DNA from: Breviolum minutum Mf 1.05b.01
Taxonomy: Eukaryota; Sar; Dinophyceae; Suessiales; Symbiodiniaceae
Direction: 5' to 3'
NCBI GenBank assembly: GCA_000507305.1
Contig: DF239305.1
Coordinates: forward strand, 241,272-305,271
DNA: 64,000 bases
In this document: piece by piece, positions 47,389 to 59,038 of the stretch
How positions within the stretch are numbered: position 1 is the stretch's first letter
Layout of the letters: every line of letters starts with the position of its first letter
Notes under the pieces: model-generated
What the model was told of the DNA's origin: nothing
The model's database searches: none
What the model saw: only the letters and a program-made list of their open reading frames with translations
Program-made: the position numbers and the translations under genes

Positions 47389-47586
47389 ATGGGCTCCATT
47401 TTCCAAGTGGCAACCTGGTGGGATTTGGTCAGACCCAATAAGCTGCAGCTGGTGCTGGTGATGCACCAGGTGATTTCAAAGACTTGGGCCCGCGACTCGC
47501 ATGACCTCTTTGATTTTGAAGCCCATCAGCTGTCCGAGAGCTCGGGGGAAAGACAGTTTCCAATGGGAGGGACACGAGTCACTTGA
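47389..47586 (+). CDS. Candidate coding segment, unrecognised
   Basis: An open frame with ATG at 47389 in the context ACCATGG reads WWDLVRPNKLQLVLVMHQ, WARDSHDLFDFEAHQLSES and a TGA at 47584. An internal CACCAG|GTGATT could split it. It has coding character but no family. Confidence 0.35.
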   Translation: MGSIFQVATWWDLVRPNKLQLVLVMHQVISKTWARDSHDLFDFEAHQLSESSGERQFPMGGTRVT

Positions 47587-48023
47587 AGTGATGGCAATAG
47601 GTAAGCTTAAAGCACCATGATTTGGAGAGATTTGCCATATCAAGTGGTGATTCATTTTTGTTCATTAGCACCAACTGTTGGTTTAGGCCCACTTTGAGTC
47701 TTTGAGGAATTCTTTCACTTGTGACTTCATGGACATGAAAGTTTTTTGCCAGTCCTCATAGAAGGGTCTCAAATCTAAAGTCCAAAGCAATTGGAATTTC
47801 TACTACAAAGATTCAAAGCCCTTTCAGACCTAACGCAAGACTCAAAAAAAAACCCTGGTTGTTTCCAATGAAAGTAGAAAATAGTTCTGTTTCAAAGAAA
47901 ACAAGCTTTGGACCTTGGAAGGATCCATTTTCCACACAAAACCATGATTATCGGGATGATTATGGGGGGAAGGGTAAAACAATTGAGCACACTCCCCAAA
48001 GATTGGGTTGGCATCCCATTCTC

Positions 48024-48308
48024 ACCCTTTGAACATGGCAGTGGCCAAGGCACACGCAGACGTTCCAAGTGCAGAAGTCAACAATCTGTGTCCGAAATGG
48101 CACCGAGGTGCTTTCTACGTTGTCACAGAAACAAGTCGAATGCAAGTTGATGTCTAAGCACAGCCAAGAACGGAAGATGATCCAAATATCCAAGTTCTTT
48201 CGTTCCTGCCTTTTGTGGATCTCGATGTTTGCGCATTTTCATGACAGCTCTTTAAGACAGCTTGAATACTCTTTGGGCCCTGTGGATTCCCCCTTGAAAA
48301 AAATGTAA
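48024..48308 (+). CDS. Candidate exons, unrecognised
   Basis: ~48024-48145 reads MAVAKAHADVPSAEVNNL then CPKWHRGAFYVVTETSRMQ and ends before GTTGATG. A following frame to the TAA at 48306-48308 reads SLRQLEYSLGPVDSPLKKM and may be the last exon. The upstream limit is unclear. Confidence 0.35.
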
Positions 48309-48319
48309 AACAAGGTCAA

Positions 48320-49080
48320 GAAAGCTTTCTAGCCACATCTATCAACATGATTTTAATAGCGCAACATGAGCTTTTGTCTCATTTACTTTTTGATTTTCAT
48401 TGGTTGGGAACGTTCAACTGTCTAGCTTATTTTTGGTCTCGATACGGACTATAAATGCTAGCACAGGTACTTACCTTATGTAATTTTTTCAATCGATGCG
48501 AGACAATACTTTGCCACAAGCATAGGCTAACATTCTGGAGAAGCATAGCCATTATTAGTTTGTGTTTTAGTCTGTGTTTTGATGAACCACTGTTTTCAAA
48601 AGTACATTTGATTCATATACTTGTATCAGCATATTGTGAGATAGATTTACTATATTCGATAGCGTTTTCATTCTCTACTGGTTCCAATAAACGTGCGCAT
48701 TTTCCCGTTTGCAACAAGTGAAGTATTTTTTCAATTTTTAACCAGATTCACTGGCCAATGCTTTCAATAAGCAAAAGTCTTTTAGTTTTTCCTCCATGTA
48801 GATTTCAAGAGGCAACACAATTCCTTACTGCCATATTGGTTAGATAATTGATTCATTCAAAAAACGTAGTCATTCCTAGTTTCAATAACACAGTTATCTT
48901 AAAGAAACATTTGATTGTGAGATAATAGTAGATTGCAAGAGATAAAGCAGGCATTTCCTGAAGGAAAAACGTCAATGATTAGAGACCAACAAATTACCCT
49001 TTGTCAGAAGTCAAAAGTCTAGAAGACATGAGCGACCTACAATTCTCCAGACAAAGTTGTCGTGCCAACACTTTTAGTTC
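48320..49080. other. AT-rich stretch without a recognised gene
   Basis: Visibly lower G+C than the flanks. One frame (48455-48721) is hydrophobic and Cys-rich, but nothing matches an organelle or nuclear gene I know. No inverted ends are visible. Confidence 0.5.
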
Positions 49081-49106
49081 ATACCCATTTCTCTTTAATT
49101 GTAGGG

Positions 49107-49200
49107 CTCTTAAGGGGGGGGGGGTTGAAGGGGAGGGGGTAACTGGGGAACCCTAAGGATATTAGGGAAGATGAGGGGAATCACCACCCTCCCTTAAGAA
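49107..49200. mobile_element. Short inverted-repeat element with poly-G stem
   Basis: CTCTTAAGGGGGGGGGGG on the left and CCCTCCCTTAAGAA on the right are inverted around a G-rich centre. It probably belongs to the MITE-like class, but no second copy is in the window. Confidence 0.5.
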
Positions 49201-49240
49201 TCCTATTATTTAAGATGCACAATTCCAGCAAATCTGCCAG

Positions 49241-49402
49241 GTGCAGATGATCAATGAAAGAGAAGTTCCTCCGCCCAATGATCCCTTACTCCGCTTGGTC
49301 CAGCGTGAAGGCACCTTTTGGGTTCCTTTGGCACAAAACTGCGATGCAAAAAAGGGTGATTGGCAGTTGGGAAGAACATTGAAACGATCTGTTGTAGATG
49401 AG
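49241..49402 (+). CDS. Exon of unrecognised protein
   Basis: Acceptor TCTGCCAG, donor GATGAG|GTATAT, phase 0 at both ends, 54 residues: INEREVPPPNDPLLRLVQR, then TFWVPLAQNCDAKKGDWQLG. Strong coding character and good boundaries. Neighbouring exons were not identified. Confidence 0.5.
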
Positions 49403-50051
49403 GTATATATTATTAATTATTACTTGCATACATTATGATATTTTAGATGAATTCCGGTAGAAGATAGCGGGGATTTCTTCCAACAGTCTCAAGAGATAAT
49501 CCATGCAAAATGGCGAATTCTTGAGTGATGTGGTCGAATCATTGGTGCAAAGATTTCAGTGGGGGAATGTAAACACACCTGTTCAAATGCCGACAAATTG
49601 ATCCGCTTTTTGATGGGATGTGTCTCTCATTGATATTTGGGGGATTCTGATTGGAGGTCTTGCTAAAGATATGAATCTAGTGACTGACTGTACGATCTTC
49701 GTCCTTTCGCGTGGAAGCGAAAAAACGTGTGATGTTCTCCCAGTGGTCACTAGCATCTTGGATGGGCAGCAGAAGATACACTCTTTTCTTGGATGCTCCA
49801 GGTTGATTATCGATAGGCGGTTAACTCTGGGAATTGCATATGTATACCTATCTTGTAGGGTTAACCCAATTTTCGAGTTATGCTCCACACTAAAATTCCA
49901 TTTGCACTCGGAATATCCATGTACGTGAATATATCTAATATCCATATGTAGATGTAGCCCTAGTACCGTAACTGTATCCAACTTGTATGAATGTACGTAG
50001 ATCTAGCCCTGAATGTAAATAGATCAAGCCATATTGGACGACAATATCATA

Positions 50052-50141
50052 CCCTCCTGGGAAATAACATATCCCCACCCAAGGCATGTTTGAAGATGAT
50101 TTTCCTTTTCCCAGGGTGGGACATGTTAGTTCCCTGGAGGG
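50052..50141. mobile_element. MITE-like element with TA duplication
   Basis: Left end CCCTCCTGGGAAATAACAT and right end ATGTTAGTTCCCTGGAGGG are inverted copies, with TA at both outer ends. It is related in sequence to the CCCTGAAAACTAACATG family. Confidence 0.85.
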
Positions 50142-50555
50142 TATTCATAAAATCCTGTTCTCCATGCATCAACCAAGGTTGATAAAGCCCAACCGCCCGG
50201 GAGCCACAAGGAATTGCAATTTCAACTTAAAGTCCATCGTTTTGTCGAGGACATTTATATATATTTTCCCTATTTTGTTGGAACATTTGGAAAATGATCT
50301 TCAAGTTCCACAGGAGATTTTACGGATGTAGTGTGAGTAAGGTGCAACCAGTGCAACCTTCAGTTGAATGAGTTCAACACATCAGTCTTGCTTGGCAGCT
50401 AGGAAGACTTGAGTGTCTTAGAATTTTTCGGGGACGTCAAATCATTTCATGCTTTCCCATGGAAAAGTCTCCATTCGTGGAGCATTTTTTCAAATATTTT
50501 TTTCGAGGGTACTTCATCATTTCTGGTTGTTCTATCCCACCTCTTCGTTTCCCAG

Positions 50556-50649
50556 CAAAGACCAGTATTCTCCGAGGTCGAGCAGCTCCAAGAAGCTTTG
50601 GCTCGTCGTGAACCTTGGCAGAAGATGATTCACAACGTGGTTTCTGTAG
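50556..50649 (+). CDS. Exon of unrecognised protein
   Basis: Acceptor TTTCCCAG, donor CTGTAG|GTGAAA. Reads RPVFSEVEQLQEALARREPW then KMIHNVVSV. It is amphipathic and looks like a real exon. The frame 50665-51108 downstream is long but overlaps a dispersed repeat, so I do not call it. Confidence 0.45.
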
Positions 50650-51497
50650 GTGAAAATGGCTTGAATGGGAACCACTGCAACTAGGTTGGGGAGGAAAAAG
50701 CGGATGCATACTCCGGGTGTAGGGATTGGTCCGTATTCATTTGTACCAGTTATAAAGGGGCCACTTCTTGTCATCTTCGCTAAGCATCTTCAGTTTCGAA
50801 TCCGGAAAAGGTCATCCGAAAGGTGTGGAAAGTCCCCCCCCAATCCAGAAAGGTTGGTTCATCTTCACACCGGGGTTGTGTTGCCCTCAGTTCTATTGAT
50901 AGAAGAATTTCTAATAGACCCTTATAGGAAACCCTATGAACCAACTTGTATCCATGGGATTCGCAAAGTGCCATCTGAGGAGAGACTTAGTCTCGAGCAA
51001 TCATCGGCTTCAAGAAGGGGATGTTCCAAGCTTAGTTCCCATGGTGTGAATCCTGGTGGCATGCGGAACTGCCCTGCAAAAAGTGCTGGAAGTGTGGTTG
51101 TTTCTTAGTGCCATGGCTTGATACTTCACATAAAGTACAGAAACATCACAAGATCTGAATGGTGATGCTAGTTCGCATGGTAGTTGATTCATTGCAAAAG
51201 ACAAGCGATTTTTGTTTGGCTTCTTTAGTGACGACACAATGGCAAAGTACGAATGATTGATTTTGACCATTCCGTCTGCCAAATGGGTGCAACATCCCCA
51301 CTTGGGAAACAGTGGAAACACCCCCAAAAAAGGGACCGCCGAAAAGGTATGCTTCATGAAAGATGAGAACAAGTTTCACATTCCAATGGTTAGAACTCCT
51401 AATTCCTGGAACCCCTTCAAAAACTTAGCCGGCTTCCAAAGCTCGCTTTTTTTGGTCAACCCTTCTCCCAAACATCCCCCCACCCAACATCCCCCAG

Positions 51498-51624
51498 GTG
51501 TTTTTCATTCCCCAAACCTGCCGGGTGCCGAGCCGCCATTTGAGGTCATCAAATTAGGACGCTTCAAGTTTCGGGTTCGACAGTTGGTGGCTTCCAGTTG
51601 CGGCGGCCTCCAACCTGAACTCAG
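51498..51624 (+). CDS. Exon of unrecognised protein (beta-strand rich)
   Basis: Acceptor CCCCCAG and a probable GC donor (ACTCAG|GCGGC). Reads [18 protein letters not shown], then [15 protein letters not shown] and LQPEL. The composition is clearly coding. A TTGG microsatellite begins 24 bp after the proposed donor. Confidence 0.45.
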
Positions 51625-51647
51625 GCGGCTTTCGCTTTCCAATGACG

Positions 51648-51731
51648 TTGGGTTGGTTGGTTGGTTGGTTGGTTGGTTGGTTGGTTGGTTGGTTGGTTGG
51701 TTGGTTGGTTGGTTGGTTGGTTGGTTGGTTG
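51648..51731. repeat. (TTGG)n microsatellite
   Basis: About 20 uninterrupted copies of TTGG. A shorter (GGTT)n lies at 42117-42153. Confidence 0.98.
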
Positions 51732-52487
51732 CAACCCGAAACGCTACGAAGAAATACTGAGGAAATGGCGGTGTTTTTGTTTGGCTTTCTTTTTTGGAAA
51801 GTTTGTTTCCCTGTTTTTTGGCTGTTGTGTATTTTGGGAAATGATTAACAGAGGGAAAGATATGAATTAAATGAAATGTACAAGGATTTGGAGGAGAATA
51901 GAGGGATGAGTGTGAGTCATATCTCGAGTCTGTCAATGTATCATGCCATGAGCATCCATCAGCCAGTTTGAGTATTTTCATTATTTTATTGCTGATCATC
52001 CATTTCTACATTAGTCGCCCATGATATGCTGCATTGGGGATGATTGGTAATCAGATTGGAAAGGGCTTCACAGGGTGAAAATTCAAAGCTTTCAACCAAG
52101 GCCAAGGCTTTGGCGAAATGATGCGCAGTGCAAATTCTTTTCCAAGTTCGCTCCGCTCCGCCGTTTTTTAGCCATGCTGGGTCAAGCTTGCTGTGTTGTA
52201 TACAAACATATATGCTACCTTTTCTGACCTTCCAAAGGAAGTTGGAAGGTACGATCTTGAAGATTCATGTCCACCAATGCTCAAAAAGACAGTCTTTCAG
52301 ATAAATCTGAGAACTTTCGGAGACTTTTATCATGTTCTCTTTGAAGAAATGATATAAATCTGTCAAAGGTGAGAACTGCACTGTACAGGATCGGTCAAAA
52401 TCTATGGGCAATCACCACTTTTTACGGAACTTGGGCGAAAAAAAACAGCCACAAATATCGCCACTTCCAAGTTTTTCCATAAATTTT

Positions 52488-52636
52488 GGGAGAAGATTTG
52501 GCGATTCCAGTGACGAGTGACGGCCATTTTTGGTACCGGGCCATGACCCGATGGCGCCGTGTGCGTGCAGCCAGCTTGGCCGCCGTGGCTTTATGGAGCC
52601 AACCGAGGGGGAGGAAGTTGGGGATGACTAAGCTAC
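52488..52636 (+). CDS. Exon of unrecognised protein (Arg-rich)
   Basis: Open frame reading DLAIPVTSDGHFWYRAMTRW then RRVRAASLAAVALWSQPRGR, GC-rich compared with its surroundings. Possible acceptor TTTGGGAG near 52491. The 3' boundary is uncertain because a MITE begins at 52636. Confidence 0.4.
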
Positions 52637-52752
52637 TACTGTTGATGGAAGAAATCTGGCTAATCACCTGGGATTTACAAAACCTTGTAAATATATAATG
52701 GATAAACTACCTATCAGCTGGTTAGCCGGATTTCAGCCATCAACAGTTATTA
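52636..52752. mobile_element. MITE-like element, CTACTGTTGATGG family, copy b
   Basis: Left end CTACTGTTGATGGAAGAAAT then CTGGCTAATCACC; right end GGTTAGCCGGATTTCAGCCA then TCAACAGT. About 33-bp inverted ends. From 52753 to 54098 there is only a possible micro-exon near 53131-53160 (GYGCWAIWTG). Confidence 0.85.
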
Positions 52753-54104
52753 CTGTAGGTATATGGTTGGTAATCCCACCATAGACTTTACTATTTTACC
52801 TAACCACTTTTGTTTCTAAGAACCCCAAAAAGACTTCACCATTTTCGGTTTTGGCAGACTCCGAGTCCTGTCGGCTATATAGTTGGTTGCAAGATTTTTA
52901 GGGACCTAGGTCTCGAGGGTGAAATGATGACGACTGCTGGATGTAGAGGTTGCCGGGTTTACCCTTCAATTGAAAATGGACATGTAAATGGACATGTCTT
53001 GGAGGTGCGATCTTCCACTGAACCATGCAACTTGCAGAAAAGGGGTAGTAATCCCAAACATGCACCATTAAAAATGCGGATACCCAATCTTCAACGGGGA
53101 AACATGACTAGTGGGAAATCAACAGATGCAGGCGGTTATGGCTGTTGGGCGATTTGGACAGGTGGATCTCTAGCTTTTGCCTAACAGTCCTTCATACTGT
53201 TTTTCGACCACTCCGATTTCAAAAAAAACAATCCGCATGTTAGTTTCAGTATTGGATCAGTTGATGATCAACCTGTTGAGACCACTCTCCTTAATACTGT
53301 TGATCCCATCAGGTGGACAGGTACCTCCCCCCCCAAAAAAATAGCTGATCTGATTTCACTGTAGGATATGCGTCATCTATGTAGGTCACTCAGTTTGTGA
53401 TCTGGCAGGAGCAGTCCACGTCGACATGCTGCTGGGTTGAAGTGGCAAGAAACAAAGGTTGGGTTCAAAATTCTGAAGTTTTTTTTGGGGAGATTTTCAA
53501 GAAAATTCAAGCTGGATTATGTGATTTGCATCTGAGAGGTTCTACAAGTTCTACATTTTTGCGTTGAAGAAAGTATCTTCGCCCAAAGCTTGCTGTAGTT
53601 AGATGCCCCCACCGTTCTGAGGTACCCAGAATGGTCAGAAATTGCTACAAAAAACACTCATCACTCCTGGTCAAATTATAGCAATGTCACCAAATGGCCC
53701 AAATGGCCCAATATTTCGAATCCAGGTTGGTAAAAAAAAGATGTAATCAAGCCAGAGCACTACCATGAATCTGAAGAATTTGATTTCCACCTTCACCAAG
53801 TCACAGTTTTTTTCGACCGTTGAGGTATCCTGGTCCACACCGATGACCCAATTTGGTTCGCGGCTACAGGGCCCAAAGCAGGTGCGGGTGTGGCGTTCGT
53901 CCCGTGTTTGTCCCGTTTTGCCATGACGGATCGTTTTTGGGAGCTTCATTATTGCCCAAATTTTTGCCATTTAAGTCTTCTGTTTTGTAAATTGACGTTC
54001 TCTACAACTCTCCATGAACAAACTGTAAGAACCCATGCCAAACCAAACTACCTTTAAATTTTTCGAGGACCGATTTTCAAAGTTGGCAGTTCTTGCAGGT
54101 CCCA

Positions 54105-55253
54105 ATGGGCTTGAGATACTGCACTGATTTCATTTCTCCAGAAGAGGAAGCAGAAGTCTTGCAAGTCTTAGATGGACCAGGCACGGAACTTGATCGAAGT
54201 TGTCTGGTTTTCACAGAGGGGAAGCTGAGTTTTCCACCATTTTTTCCACAGGGGAAGAAGGGGTCTAGGGTCACCCACGTGCCTATTAGTATCTTGAGTT
54301 TTCCGGACGCTTTTGAACATGGCACAAGTTTTAATCTTCTTCAATCCGGTTGAAGAAACTCAATGAGGGACACTAAGGAAATGAAGAAATGTCGAAAGCA
54401 ACGGAGAAAAGCACAGTTGAGGTAGAGGTCTTATGGACGCTTGAGTGTTTCAAAACAAAACATGTTCGTTGGTGTTCTCAAAATAGAATCGATTCAAAGA
54501 TTTGGGTCATATAGGGGATTGCAATTGACTCTACTTGGGGGATAGATATTTCCAGATTAATCCCGGAAGGAATCAGCCGAGCTTTTTTTGTTTTCATGCA
54601 TCATTTGGGGGTCATCCGAGTCAGATGGCCAACCGCTACAGCACTTAAACACGTGTTGTGTTTATTCGTTATCCATTTGGGTTCCGTGCTTCGATTCCCA
54701 TACACCAACCATTTTTGGCCATTTTGGATGCTTCAACCGCTTAAAAAATATCACCATTTTGGAGAAGGGTATATAACAGACTCGTTACTACAACTATTTG
54801 TGTCTCAGTAGACTTACTATCCCAACTGGGCAGACTTGTAGCATTCCAAAGGGGATTACATCACAACTTTCTATATAAGCTTCTCAAGATGCAACTTTCA
54901 AAACTTCCAGAAAGTGATCTTTATGTCACTTGTTGGGAACATCTACAAGTTGAAACCATCCTGTCCGCCTCCTTGGTGTAATCACCCACCTCCCAACAAG
55001 GTACAGAAACCAATCAACCAGGGATTTTCATCAAGCAAATAGCAGGCCATCATGTTTTTCTTTAAACCGTATTATTTTTTAGTAATCAAAGCAGACCATG
55101 CAGGTGCTAGCTGGATGCGCAAGATCCGTCGGGCGCAGCAGTTCTTTGGCCTGCGTCTTGGCGGCAAAAAAAAAAACGCGATGAGGGCGCGATGTTTTTC
55201 TGAGGTTGACCTTATTCTCATCTATGGAATTGTCACTATGCATCGCCTTTTTG

Positions 55254-55351
<98 letters not shown>

Positions 55352-55440
55352 CCGATGTTGTGGTTGTTGGTAGTGCTTTTTGTTATTGTTCTCGTTCTTC
55401 TTCTTCTTCTTCTTCTTCTTGTTGTTGTTGTTGTTGTTGC

Positions 55441-55500
<60 letters not shown>

Positions 55501-58492
55501 CGTTGTTGTGGTCCAAGAGAAATGGGGCTTCTCTCCACCCTTAAATCCCAACTTCCGGAGAAAAGGATCTTCATCTTTGGCTGTTCTATTCTGCCAATGT
55601 TTTATGCATCTTGTTTTTAACACACCTAGGCTACCAGCTTTCAATGGCCGCAGCCATGTCCTTTGTGAGTCCTGAGTATCACCCAAAATGACTTTCAGAC
55701 CTTGAAATAGCAGGATGATGGAAGATTAAGAGAAGGTGCCAAATCTACAGTCCGAAGCTGATGTAATCCACTAGTTTTGAATCTCTTTGACCATTTTCAC
55801 TACAAAATGGTGACCTTGAGCTCTTCTTTCAGGGTCCAGCAGGGATAACCTTGAGCTTGCCAGCTCGCCAAGTTTCCGGATAAAAACCTTTTGTTTCGTC
55901 TATTGGTGTCCTGTCAGAGCTGTCGGAGAGTTTTTTTTTGAGGATTTACTACCAGACCTCCCAAGCAGTACCAGAACTCCAACCTTCCAGCAGCGACGTT
56001 GAATCGCAAGAAGGACTGGATGTGACTTTAGGGAAAGTGAATCAATCGATTGTTTGGGGTGGAACCTTCTGTTACAACGACATAGTTACAGTTATATTCA
56101 CAAAAATGGTAGTTACAGATTGTTTGGGTTGGAATCAATCGATTCAACTGCAAGAAGCTACTAAGCTGCGTGCGGAGGGTGCGGTCCCCCCATAGCTGCT
56201 CATGTGGTTGATGAGATTGATGAGGCTAAGTAGCTGTAAATTATACCGTTGGACTGGGGGATGGTTCTATTTCGTTGGGATTTTGGAACAAGATTTCTCT
56301 GACTACTTGAGCAAAGTTATCCAGCTATCCTTCAACTAAGGTGATTCATAGGGCTTTTATTGGTATATGAACCATTCGATCTTCATCAAGTCTATGGTGC
56401 TCACATTTCGCTCTTGCAGATGGTTGGTTCAATCCATAGTTGTTTGGTGGTTAGATGAGCCTCTCCCGGGGGTGGTTGAACCCAATCAAGTGGTGGAAGA
56501 ATCCAAAAGGAGAATTGATGCTCACATATTTCCAGCAAACCCAACATCCCAAGGTATGTAACTAAAACCCCAAACAAAAATCACCTTAAAACTCGACCCA
56601 AAAAGAACTTCGCAATCATCTCCATCTCTCTCACCCTCTCTCTTCATCCCGATTTTTTTTATTGTTTCTGGTTCCCTTAATAGGTGGGATCGGTGATATA
56701 TAATCACCCAATTGGCAGTATGTACCACTTATATACCACTTACTGTATATATTGCCAATTGGGTGATTATTATATCACCGATCCCTCCTATTAAGGGAAC
56801 CAGGAAACCACCATGGATTTTTGCCCTCCCATTTCAACAGTGTTGCAGGACGGAGTTTGACCGAGTTGCCAGAGTGGTTGCTACCACGGGTAAGGCCAGG
56901 TGATGACCCAGTTTTTGCCGCATCGAAATCATGGTTACCGTCTTTCTTCTTGATGCTAACGATGCTAACGATGCTAATGCACTTCTTTTTTGTTGATGCA
57001 TTTGTTGGAAGAAATGACATTTATTTGGTTGATTTGGTTGGTCAACATCTTCTTTTTTGTTGGAGAAGATGGGTTTTGTTGATGGATGTTGGTACATGTG
57101 TTCTGGTCCAGTATTCACGGCACATCTGCTACCGTGAAGAAAAATCCCTAAATTGAGGGGGGATTCCTTTCGATTTTCTTGGAAAAAGCTTTGTGGTATG
57201 TTCCCAACGGATGTTGGAAAAGGTGGTTGGATAACAGACACTACCCACGACAAACGAACGTGAAACCTGACTATGTGACTTGTGCACAGCTTCATCAAAA
57301 AATACATCTGCAGGTCAATGGGTCTCTTTGGTGAAGAAGGCCTTGTTGGTTTGTATCCAAAAGGGCGTTTGTTGGTTTGTTGAAAAGCTTTGGCAGGAAG
57401 TTGGTTTAATATACTGTACTGTTTTTCTTTTTGGTAGGGGCTTCACCATTTAGCCCAGATTCAAATCTTTGCGTATCCATAGGAACCCATTTGCTACCCA
57501 GTATTTGCTACCCAGTTTTATGACGTTGCTTAACAGTCCTTTTGGATGGCAACATTTAAGATTGACAAGTGATGAAGTGCAGTGATGGAGGAGCACGAAA
57601 AGCCCACCTTTGTAGTCTTGGACTCTGTTGAACCATTGATATTTCAATCATGTATTGCTTATAGGTATTTATAGACAGCCTTGAGGGCCAAGTTGTTTTT
57701 CATGAAAGAGTCTTGAGCCTTTTTGCGTGGAGATACCACTACTTCAAACATGAGAAAGTCTGATGGTCTCTTCAGAAATATGTGCCCCGGTGCTGCTGCA
57801 GTTTTTGGACAGGCATCAACCAAGTCTTGGCCAACGAATATTTGGAAGACAGTGGTATTGGCAGCCATGTGGAGGTGTCCCGAGGGGGTTCACAACTTGA
57901 TAGGTAAGTTTTTTGCACATGTTGATGGTTGAAGGAAAATTCATCCTGGGGACTTGTCGATTCCTTTTTTTGTGACTAAAGATTTTCAGTGCTAGATAAA
58001 TCTGGCTTGAAAGGGCTCAAAGTACAGCAGAGGAAACGGAATTTTCTGAAAGCCCTTTGTTTGAACACCAGACTTTCTCTGATTTCTCCTGGGTTTGGCG
58101 TTGGGAAGAGTTTTCGTATCCAAACGGTTGAACTTTCCAGAATTTTTTGTGGGGATGGAAATCCTGAGCCTTAAAAGGATGTTTCCAAACACACCAGGTA
58201 TGCCAGGGTCAACATGATTCTGCTGTAGGGCCTAGATCACATTAAACATTTATATCAACGAACACATAGGGAGCTGAGAGCTATGCCATTTTTCAGCTAG
58301 TACATGTCATAGTGCCTCATGTGATATCAAGCTGCGAAACTGCAGGACCCCGCTGCAGGGCCGACGATTGTGACCCTCTCCTTGTTGCAACCGGTGCAGC
58401 TCACCCTGCAAGCGGCCGAGAATGGCAGGCCCAGACATCGAAACACCCGAGACCCTGAGGACAAAGGGGTTTGGGACTGCAAATTCCTGCAA
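54105..58492 (+). CDS. AlkB-like Fe(II)/2-oxoglutarate dioxygenase, ALKBH6-like (3' end incomplete)
   Basis: The AlkB family oxidatively removes alkyl or methyl groups from nucleic acids or proteins; the substrate is unknown here. Exons: 54099-54174 (ATG 54105; LRYCTDFISPEEEAEVLQ), 55104-55160 (SWMRKIRRAQQFFGLRL), 56849-56889 (SLTELPEWLLPR), ~57802-57874 (INQVLANEYLEDSGIGSHVE) and 58346-58492 (DPAAGPTIVTLSLLQPVQLT). Most phases agree; the 56889-57802 join does not and may hide an exon. Order and spacing (RRAQQFFG, LPEWL, NEYxxxxGIxxH, 14 residues to the S of TLSL) fit ALKBH6. The metal motif reads H-V-E where H-x-D is usual. The C-terminal Arg/His segment was not found; a frame at ~58543-58597 (LLLTEDDAQLLAANS) is a candidate. 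The first intron starts with GA, the second with GC. Confidence 0.8.
55254..55508. repeat. Compound microsatellite (GAT)n, (TTC)n, (TTG)n
   Basis: About 32 GAT units (55254-55350), a short unique spacer, ~9 TTC units (from 55395) and ~29 TTG units with two interruptions (to 55508), within the second intron of the AlkB-like gene. Long poly-residue frames here are translations of the repeat. Confidence 0.98.
56668..56803. mobile_element. Long-TIR palindromic element, CTGGTTCCCTTAATAGG family, copy b
   Basis: 136 bp, with the same ends as 40261-40397 (CTGGTTCCCTTAATAGGTGG and TAATCACCCAATTGGC with complements) and a TATA-rich centre. It lies 46 bp before an AlkB exon, in the intron 55161-56848. 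Confidence 0.9.
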
Positions 58493-58926
58493 GTTTAGCA
58501 GCTACTTGGGATTGGCAGTGTTGATGGATCTATATTTTAGGTGGTTTGCTTCTGACCGAAGACGATGCACAGCTCTTGGCAGCTAATTCAAGCAGGTCAA
58601 AAAACTATCGACATTGGAACAAGCTGCTTTGGATTTAGCAGCTTAGATTTTAAGATAAGCGGTGATCCAAACCCTGGTAAATTGTGGCTTTCTACTACCC
58701 AGTTGCATAAGAATTGCAACAAGCCACTTACCAATACAATTCCCATTATATATTATATATAACCAACAAGTATAGTGGAATGCCACAAATTTCACCTTTT
58801 CCCTTCGTTCGGGCGGTGTTTAGGTAATGACCCTTATGCACGTTAGGGAATGAATCCATTTTTGTGGTTCTACTAGTTGGAGATGCGTGAAACTTCTCTA
58901 GCGCATCAGAAAGATCAAGAACGACC

Positions 58927-59038
58927 CACTGTTGGAAGAAATCCGGCGATCACCACCTGACATGTATGAAACCCTGTAAATAATGGGGATATTCACCATA
59001 CCAACTGGTTGGCCGGATTTCTGAACCATCAACAGCAG
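58927..59038. mobile_element. MITE-like element, CTACTGTTGATGG family, copy c
   Basis: Left CACTGTTGGAAGAAATCCGG, right GGCCGGATTTCTGAACCATC then AACAGCAG, inverted. The surrounding 58600-59900 shows no confident gene; a GC-rich patch at 59590-59725 is open in more than one frame. Confidence 0.8.

Noticed and set aside
48455-48721. Hydrophobic frame in AT-rich DNA as a possible mitochondrial cox or cob fragment
   Set aside because: No recognisable motif of either protein could be seen.
51505-51999. Minus frame with many NQPT repeats
   Set aside because: This is the antisense of the TTGG microsatellite and of the plus-strand exon.
55052-55675. Long frames with poly-Met, poly-Val, poly-Asn, poly-His or poly-Cys
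   Set aside because: These are products of the GAT/TTC/TTG microsatellite. Only 55104-55160 within the region is a real exon.
56367-56561. Plus frame ending CCCAAG|GTATGT, reads VVEESKRRIDAHIFPANP
   Set aside because: It lies between two AlkB exons that already join in phase without it. It could be an alternative exon, but evidence is lacking.
57659-57868. Minus frame with good protein character (IFVGQDLVDACPKTAAAPGH)
   Set aside because: It is antisense to the plus-strand AlkB exon that carries NEYxxxxGIxxH, which fits a family and a phase.
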